From: Caulobacter sp. | GTDB lineage: Bacteria > Pseudomonadota > Alphaproteobacteria > Caulobacterales > Caulobacteraceae | NCBI GenBank assembly: GCA_014378155.1 | Contig: JACMOF010000371.1 | Location: forward strand, 1-9,344 | Reading direction: 5' to 3' | Length of the DNA: 9,344 bases | Shown: in pieces, positions 6,133 through 9,344 of the stretch | Position numbering within the stretch: position 1 is the first letter of the stretch | How the letters are laid out: each line of letters begins with the position of its first letter | Notes under the pieces: model-generated | What the model saw: the letters and a program-made list of their open reading frames with translations, nothing else | Told to the model about the DNA's origin: nothing | Databases searched by the model: none | Translations under genes and position numbers: made by a program

Positions 6133-6150
6133 TTCAAACGATAGTTTGAA
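6133..6150. promoter_or_regulatory. TTCAAAC-N4-GTTTGAA operator-like palindrome before the SDR gene
   Basis: TTCAAAC (6133-6139) and GTTTGAA (6144-6150) form a perfect inverted repeat with a GATA spacer, 21 bases upstream of the SDR ATG. On the gene's strand a perfect TATAAT (6131-6126) follows immediately, so a repressor bound here would cover the promoter. One caution is that this -10 would start RNA near 6119, inside the ribosome site, so it may not be the functional -10. The CAAAC-N4-GTTTG core fits the pattern described for the TetR-family fatty-acid regulator PsrA. No regulator gene lies in the window. Confidence 0.6.
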
Positions 6151-6186
6151 CCGGATGGGCGGCTGGAGGAAGGGGGAAACGCAAGT

Positions 6187-6317
6187 CCTCCCCTGTGAGG
6201 CAGGTGTCGGCGCAGCCGACGGAGGGGGAAGCGATTGGCAGGCCGCAAGGCCCACGAGCTTCGATCCCAGAACTCCCCCACCGATCGCTTCGCGATCACC
6301 TCCCCCACAGAGGGAGG
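6187..6317. repeat. Bipartite palindromic repeat with CCTCCC outer arms and two inner hairpins
   Basis: The outer ends are inverted copies: CCTCCCCTGTG at the left and, read on the other strand, CCTCCCTCTGTG at the right, each followed by AGGTG. Inside each end sits a perfect 6-bp hairpin with a 3-base loop: GTCGGC-GCA-GCCGAC (6206-6220) and GATCGC-TTC-GCGATC (6283-6297). The two stems differ in sequence but keep perfect pairing. The element fills the gap between the phhB stop (6321) and the SDR promoter and probably forms the phhB 3' end. GGAGGGGGA-type repeats of this form are frequent between genes of Caulobacter-like bacteria, as recalled rather than searched. Confidence 0.75.
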
Positions 6318-6320
6318 AAC

Positions 6321-6608
6321 TCAGCCGGCGATCTCGTCCATGAACCGGGCCATCGTCACGTCCAGGTCGCTGACCCCGTCGGCGTCGTGGGTGGTGAGCA
6401 CCACCTCGACCCGGTTGTAGACATTGAACCATTCGGGATGGTGGTCGAGCTTGTCGGCCAGCAGGGCCACGCGGGTCATGAAGCCGAAGGCGGCGTTGAA
6501 GTCCGCGAACCGGAAGGTCTTGCTGATCGCATCCTTGTCGGACACGGTGGCCCAGCCCTCCAGCTGGGCGAGGGCGGCGGGCGCGCCGATCTTGGCGGGG
6601 CGGGACAT
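6321..6608 (-). CDS. phhB: Pterin-4a-carbinolamine dehydratase
   Basis: This 95-residue protein is of the PCD/DCoH family, which dehydrates 4a-hydroxytetrahydrobiopterin to quinonoid dihydrobiopterin and so recycles the cofactor of aromatic amino acid hydroxylases. The signature [15 protein letters not shown] is present: active-site His56 and His57 followed by Pro58, then His74 seventeen residues later, the same spacing as the three active-site histidines of the mammalian enzyme, and Asp81/Asp83 after it. The small single-domain size is typical. The start is the ATG at 6608, with AGGAG 7 bases upstream; longer in-frame starts extend into the intergenic gap. It follows the HAD hydrolase gene by 28 bp on the same strand, so the two are probably co-transcribed. 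No phenylalanine hydroxylase gene is nearby, so either the partner is elsewhere or the enzyme serves another pterin or molybdopterin-related role. Confidence 0.95.
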   Translation of the reverse strand: MSRPAKIGAPAALAQLEGWATVSDKDAISKTFRFADFNAAFGFMTRVALLADKLDHHPEWFNVYNRVEVVLTTHDADGVSDLDVTMARFMDEIAG

Positions 6609-6636
6609 GGCGGCTCCTGCGGAAGGCTTTCCCCAG

Positions 6637-7278
6637 TCAGAACGCCAAACCGGTCGCCGCCGCAAGGTCTGCCAACGCCTGGTCTTCCGTAGCGACCTTG
6701 ATCGCGGTCATGCCCAAGGCTGCCGCCGGCTTGCAGTTGACCCCCAGGTCGTCGAGATAGACGCAGTTTTCCGGCGCGACGCCGAGCGCCTCGCACATCA
6801 TCTGGTAGATGCGCGGATCGGGCTTGCGCACCCCGACCTTCGAGCTTTCCAGCACCACCTCGAATTCAGCGATGATCCGCGCCACCGCCGCCGCCTTGTC
6901 GGCCGAGCCCGACATGCCCGCGCCATGGCCGGTGACCACGTTGTTGGTGATGCAGCCGACCCTGAAGCACGCCTTGCAGGTCTTCAGCGCCGCCACCACG
7001 CGTGGACGGATGTCGCCCGACAGCAGCGGCAACACCTCGGCGCCGGCCAGTGGGTGGCCCAGGCGCGCGGATTCTTCCAGGAACCGGGCGTCGAAGGCGG
7101 GGGCGTCGATTTCGGAACGCTCGAACAGCGCCCAGGCGTTGGTGTCGGGGTTGGTGGCGTTGACCCGGCGGATGAAGTTCTCGGGCAGGCCGCGCTGAGC
7201 CTCGAACCGCGCGAAGGCCTCGAAGGGCGACGTGGTGAACACGCCCCCGAAATCCCAGATCACCGCCTCGATCGCCAT
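6637..7278 (-). CDS. HAD-superfamily subfamily IA hydrolase (DFGGV type)
   Basis: This is a 213-residue single-domain haloacid dehalogenase-like hydrolase, most likely a phosphatase acting through an aspartyl intermediate. The motifs appear in order. Motif I is DFGGVF with nucleophile Asp9. Motif II is ITNN with Thr111. Motif III is Lys147 or Lys152 in KVGVRKPDP. Motif IV is VYLDDLGVN with Asp176/Asp177. A helical cap region lies between motifs I and II. Motif I has Gly11 where most HAD phosphatases carry the second, acid-base Asp. DFGGV is, however, common in the group that includes the N-terminal domains of soluble epoxide hydrolase-like and ACAD10-like proteins. The start is the ATG at 7278, with GAGGA upstream; the in-frame TTG at 7293 precedes the ribosome site. 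It probably heads an operon with phhB, and a CAAAC-N4-GTTT palindrome overlaps its leader. The substrate is unknown. Confidence 0.9.
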   Translation of the reverse strand: MAIEAVIWDFGGVFTTSPFEAFARFEAQRGLPENFIRRVNATNPDTNAWALFERSEIDAPAFDARFLEESARLGHPLAGAEVLPLLSGDIRPRVVAALKTCKACFRVGCITNNVVTGHGAGMSGSADKAAAVARIIAEFEVVLESSKVGVRKPDPRIYQMMCEALGVAPENCVYLDDLGVNCKPAAALGMTAIKVATEDQALADLAAATGLAF

Positions 7279-7285
7279 ATCGTCC

Positions 7286-7301
7286 TCAAACAACTGTTTA
7301 A
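7286..7301. promoter_or_regulatory. TCAAAC-N4-GTTTAA palindrome before the HAD-phhB pair
   Basis: TCAAAC (7286-7291), spacer AACT, GTTTAA (7296-7301) lies just upstream of the HAD gene's ribosome site. It is the same pattern as the site before the SDR gene (TTCAAAC-N4-GTTTGAA), with one arm position changed, and has the same 4-base spacing. The repetition in front of two neighbouring transcription units is the main evidence that both are real operators for one TetR-type regulator. Confidence 0.5.
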
Positions 7302-7406
7302 TCGCACGCTAGGCCGGGAGAAATCTCATGGCAACGCTCGCGTCGCGGATGAAATCCTGAGCGCGCCCCTTACGCTTCTGATTTGTTAACTTTCTGGAGT
7401 TTCCGC

Positions 7407-7799
7407 ATGTCGCGCCGCCTCGTCCTTTCGCTGTTGCTGCTCGCCGCGCCGGCTTTCGGCGCCGGCGTCGCGACGGCTCAGGACCGGCCGGGCCTCTACC
7501 TTGATCCCCAGCAATTGCCGCCCGACACGCGCTCGGGCGAATGCGTCACCCGCCGGGTCACCGGTCCGGGCGGCGCCTATCGTTGGGATCGGGTGGAATG
7601 CGAAGGCGACGGCGGTTGGAGCGATTTCGATCGTTGGGGGCATGGACGTCCGCTGAACGTCGAGAATCGGACGGAACGCGGGGGCCGCCACGGTTATGAA
7701 TATCGGCCCGGGTGGGGATCCGGGCCGAACGATCGTCGCTACCGCGTGGCGGGCCGCGACGGCGACGGCTTCCTGGTCTGGCCAGGCAAGCAGCCATAG
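7407..7799 (+). CDS. Small exported protein of unknown function
   Basis: This 130-residue protein begins with a clear Sec signal peptide: MSRR, a leucine-rich core, and an ATA-QD cleavage site after about residue 24. The mature part is about 106 residues, rich in Gly, Arg and Asp with many aromatics, and carries only two cysteines (Cys46 and Cys65), which could form one periplasmic disulphide. No catalytic motif or known domain is recognised, and the repeated WG/RPGWG-type composition suggests a flexible, charged envelope protein. The start is the ATG at 7407 with TGGAG 7 bases upstream; an in-frame TTG 24 bases earlier is less convincing. It is divergent from the HAD gene. Real coding is supported by the signal peptide and ribosome site, but the function is unknown. 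Confidence 0.75.
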   Translation: MSRRLVLSLLLLAAPAFGAGVATAQDRPGLYLDPQQLPPDTRSGECVTRRVTGPGGAYRWDRVECEGDGGWSDFDRWGHGRPLNVENRTERGGRHGYEYRPGWGSGPNDRRYRVAGRDGDGFLVWPGKQP

Positions 7800-7824
7800 G
7801 AACACGATTTTTTGGCCCGAGGAT

Positions 7825-7847
7825 TGCGTCCGGGGGGACTGGACGCA
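7825..7847 (+). other. Stem-loop with G6ACT loop in the leader of the small membrane-protein gene
   Basis: TGCGTCC (7825-7831) and GGACGCA (7841-7847) pair as a 7-bp stem around the 9-base loop GGGGGGACT. The same bases, CGGGGGGACT, recur exactly at 7859-7868, where they form the purine-rich ribosome-site region before the ATG at 7875. The hairpin might end the preceding gene's transcript, although no T tract follows, or might influence translation of the small gene downstream. Confidence 0.4.
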
Positions 7848-7874
7848 TCAATTCGGGACGGGGGGACTACCATC

Positions 7875-7979
7875 ATGCGATCGCCTAACGGGCCGCTCTT
7901 CAAGCGATATGAGATCATCGCCATCGTCGCTTTCGTGTTGGCGGCTGTCGCCGTCAGCAGCTTGAGGCTGGTCTACTAA
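7875..7979 (+). CDS. Predicted 34-residue single-pass membrane protein
   Basis: This short frame encodes 34 residues, starting MRSPNGPLFKRYE and followed by one hydrophobic helix of about 18 residues (IIAIVAFVLAAVAV) and the tail SSLRLVY, then TAA. The basic residues before the helix suggest the N-terminus stays in the cytoplasm. A GGGGGGAC tract ends 7 bases upstream of the ATG and can serve as ribosome site. No family is recognised. It lies alone between the small exported protein and the AsmA-like gene, on the same strand as both. Small proteins like this are often missed. The gene is plausible from composition, start signals and position, but conservation would be needed to prove it. Confidence 0.45.
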   Translation: MRSPNGPLFKRYEIIAIVAFVLAAVAVSSLRLVY

Positions 7980-8028
7980 GCCAGCTTTCGAGCGGGTTCG
8001 GAACACAAGGCCCCCGTCTGCGCGTTGT

Positions 8029-8053
8029 GGGCGGGTACCGGAGGTTCCCGCCC
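8029..8053. terminator. GC-rich 11-bp hairpin between the small membrane-protein gene and the AsmA-like gene
   Basis: GGGCGGGTACC (8029-8039) and GGTTCCCGCCC (8043-8053) form an 11-bp stem with one T-T mismatch and a GGA loop. It follows the 34-codon gene by 50 bases and precedes the AsmA-like start by 53. There is no T tract, so intrinsic termination is uncertain. The rest of this 127-bp gap shows no recognisable promoter. Confidence 0.45.
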
Positions 8054-8106
8054 TGTCCACGCCGTCGATCACGTCCGCTCAAAACCCCGCCTGGCATCAT
8101 AGGGCG

Positions 8107-9344
8107 GTGAAGCATTGGCGCGGCCTGCCGCCTGGCGCGCGGCGCGGCATGCTCGCCGCGACCCTGGTGTTCGCGGCCGTCATCGTCTTCCTGATCCTCT
8201 TCGATTGGAACTGGTTTCGAGGCCCGGTGGGCCGATTGGCTTCGGCCCAGCTGAACCGCGAAGTGGTCATCCAAGGCGACCTGCGGGTCCACCCTTGGTC
8301 GTTCTCGCCCAAGGTCGAGGCCTATGGCGTGCGCGTAGCCCAGCCCGATTGGGCGCCGAAGACAGGGGATCAGGCCGGGCGGCCCATGGCCAAGGTCGAC
8401 CGCATCGCGGTGCAGATCAAGATCCTGCCCCTGCTGAAGGGCGAGGTGATCCTGCCGCTTCTGGCCGTCGATCGACCCGACGTGCGCCTGCTGCGCGAGG
8501 CCTCGGGCCGCGCCAACTGGGTGTTCGGCAATCCCAACGCCCCGAAAAAGCCGCTGAAGCTGCCGGCCATCCAGCACTTCATCATCAATGACGGCCAACT
8601 TCGCTACGAGGACAAGCAGCGCGACATCTTCTTCAACGGCATGGTCAGCTCCAACGAACAGGCGACTGGCGACGGGCGGGGCAAGTTCGTGCTGGAGGGC
8701 AAGGGCCAACTGAACCGCTCGCCGTTCACCGCCATGGTCACCGGCGGCCCGCTGCTCAACATCTCGCCGCGCAAGCCCTATCCGTTCGACGCCACGGTCG
8801 ATGCGGGTCCGACTCATGTCACCGCCAAGGGTGACATCACCAAGCCCTTCGACCTGGGACGGTTCGAAACCCAGGTCAGCGTTTCGGGTCCGGACCTCAA
8901 CCGGCTGTACGCGCTCACCGGCCTGACCCTGCCCAACACCCCGCCCTACAAGATCAGCGGCCACCTCAGCCGCAAGGATGAGCGCTTCGATTTCCAAAAG
9001 CTTGTCGGGCGCATCGGCGACAGCGACGTCTCGGGCGACCTGTTCGTGCTGATGGGCAAGGAACGCCCCTATCTCGAGGCTGACCTGCAGTCCAAGCGGC
9101 TGGACTTCGATGACCTGGGCAGCCTGGTCGGCGCCGCGCCGGCCACGGGCAGGGGCGAGACCGCCTCGGCCGGCCAGAAGGTCGAGGCCGGACAGCGCGA
9201 CGCCACCCAACGCCTTCTGCCCGACGCCACCCTGCAAGTGGATCGCGTCAAGGCCATGGACGCCAAGGTCAAGTACCGCGCCCTGGCCGTGAACGCGCCC
9301 AACCTGCCGCTGAAGAAGGTTCGCCTGGACCTGACGCTGGACAA
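8107..9344 (+). CDS. AsmA-family inner-membrane/periplasmic protein, N-terminal part (runs off window)
   Basis: The frame is open from a GTG at 8107 to the window end: 412 codons seen, with the C-terminus missing. Residues about 15-36 form one hydrophobic anchor (MLAATLVFAAVIVFLILFDW). After it comes the AsmA signature region, with QLNREVVIQGDLRVHPWSFSP-type strands, VAQPDW, and the GRANWVF motif that AsmA proteins carry after the first repeats. The rest is a long beta-rich periplasmic segment. AsmA-like proteins are relatives of YhdP, TamB and bridge-type lipid carriers and are tied to outer-membrane lipid homeostasis and protein assembly. The protein is typically 600 residues or more, so roughly a third or more may lie outside. 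The GTG has a modest AGGG ribosome site. The ATG at 8149 is an alternative start that would leave a shorter cytoplasmic tail. A long open frame on the opposite strand here is a GC-rich shadow. Confidence 0.87.
   Translation, partial: MKHWRGLPPGARRGMLAATLVFAAVIVFLILFDWNWFRGPVGRLASAQLNREVVIQGDLRVHPWSFSPKVEAYGVRVAQPDWAPKTGDQAGRPMAKVDRIAVQIKILPLLKGEVILPLLAVDRPDVRLLREASGRANWVFGNPNAPKKPLKLPAIQHFIINDGQLRYEDKQRDIFFNGMVSSNEQATGDGRGKFVLEGKGQLNRSPFTAMVTGGPLLNISPRKPYPFDATVDAGPTHVTAKGDITKPFDLGRFETQVSVSGPDLNRLYALTGLTLPNTPPYKISGHLSRKDERFDFQKLVGRIGDSDVSGDLFVLMGKERPYLEADLQSKRLDFDDLGSLVGAAPATGRGETASAGQKVEAGQRDATQRLLPDATLQVDRVKAMDAKVKYRALAVNAPNLPLKKVRLDLTLD

Noticed and set aside
7800..7824. T-rich run after the exported-protein gene as intrinsic terminator
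   Set aside because: The T run precedes the hairpin at 7825-7847 instead of following it, so it does not fit an intrinsic terminator on the plus strand.
7954..9237. Minus-strand 427-codon open frame across the AsmA region
   Set aside because: The plus strand carries a coherent AsmA-family protein with anchor and GRANWVF motif. The antisense frame has shadow-type composition.

Overview
The window is GC-rich DNA that looks like a chromosomal segment from a member of Caulobacterales (Caulobacter or Phenylobacterium type). This is inferred from the protein content, from the near-invariant alphaproteobacterial RegA-type regulator, and from several families of intergenic palindromes that resemble those scattered through such genomes. 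No rRNA or tRNA gene, CRISPR array or prophage gene was seen.

Layout, left to right. (1) The left edge carries the first codons of an IS30-type transposase on the minus strand, apparently broken by a one-base frameshift, followed by a long REP-like hairpin. (2) A minus-strand block holds a YgjP-like zinc metallopeptidase-fold protein (314-1033), a palindromic repeat, an intracellular polyhydroxybutyrate depolymerase (phaZ, 1238-2494) and a SCO1/SenC copper chaperone (2582-3175). (3) Divergent from senC across 56 bp is the redox two-component system regB (3232-4632) and regA (4723-5280). This is the senC/regB/regA neighbourhood known from photosynthetic and other alphaproteobacteria. (4) A perfect hairpin separates regA from a convergent short-chain dehydrogenase (5326-6111). 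Beyond it lie a bipartite palindromic repeat, a pterin-4a-carbinolamine dehydratase (phhB, 6321-6608) and a HAD-superfamily hydrolase (6637-7278), all on the minus strand. (5) The right part is on the plus strand: a small exported protein (7407-7799), a probable 34-residue membrane protein (7875-7979) and the N-terminal part of an AsmA-family protein running off the window (8107-9344).

How the parts may work together. RegB senses respiratory and quinone redox state, RegA is its regulator, and SenC serves cytochrome oxidase copper-centre assembly. PHB breakdown by PhaZ supplies reducing equivalents to the same respiratory chain. The phaZ start is preceded by a perfect palindrome with a TTGC-N3-GCAA core that resembles sites bound by the PHB-responsive repressor PhaR. 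The dehydrogenase and the HAD-phhB pair each have a CAAAC-N4-GTTT palindrome directly in front of the first gene. This resembles sites of TetR-family fatty-acid regulators such as PsrA and suggests they share a regulator encoded elsewhere.

No entirely new multi-gene system is evident. The observations most worth checking are the two regulatory palindromes (phaZ; SDR and HAD), the shared GGGGACATGC hairpins, and the small membrane-protein gene with its repeated G6ACT leader element.
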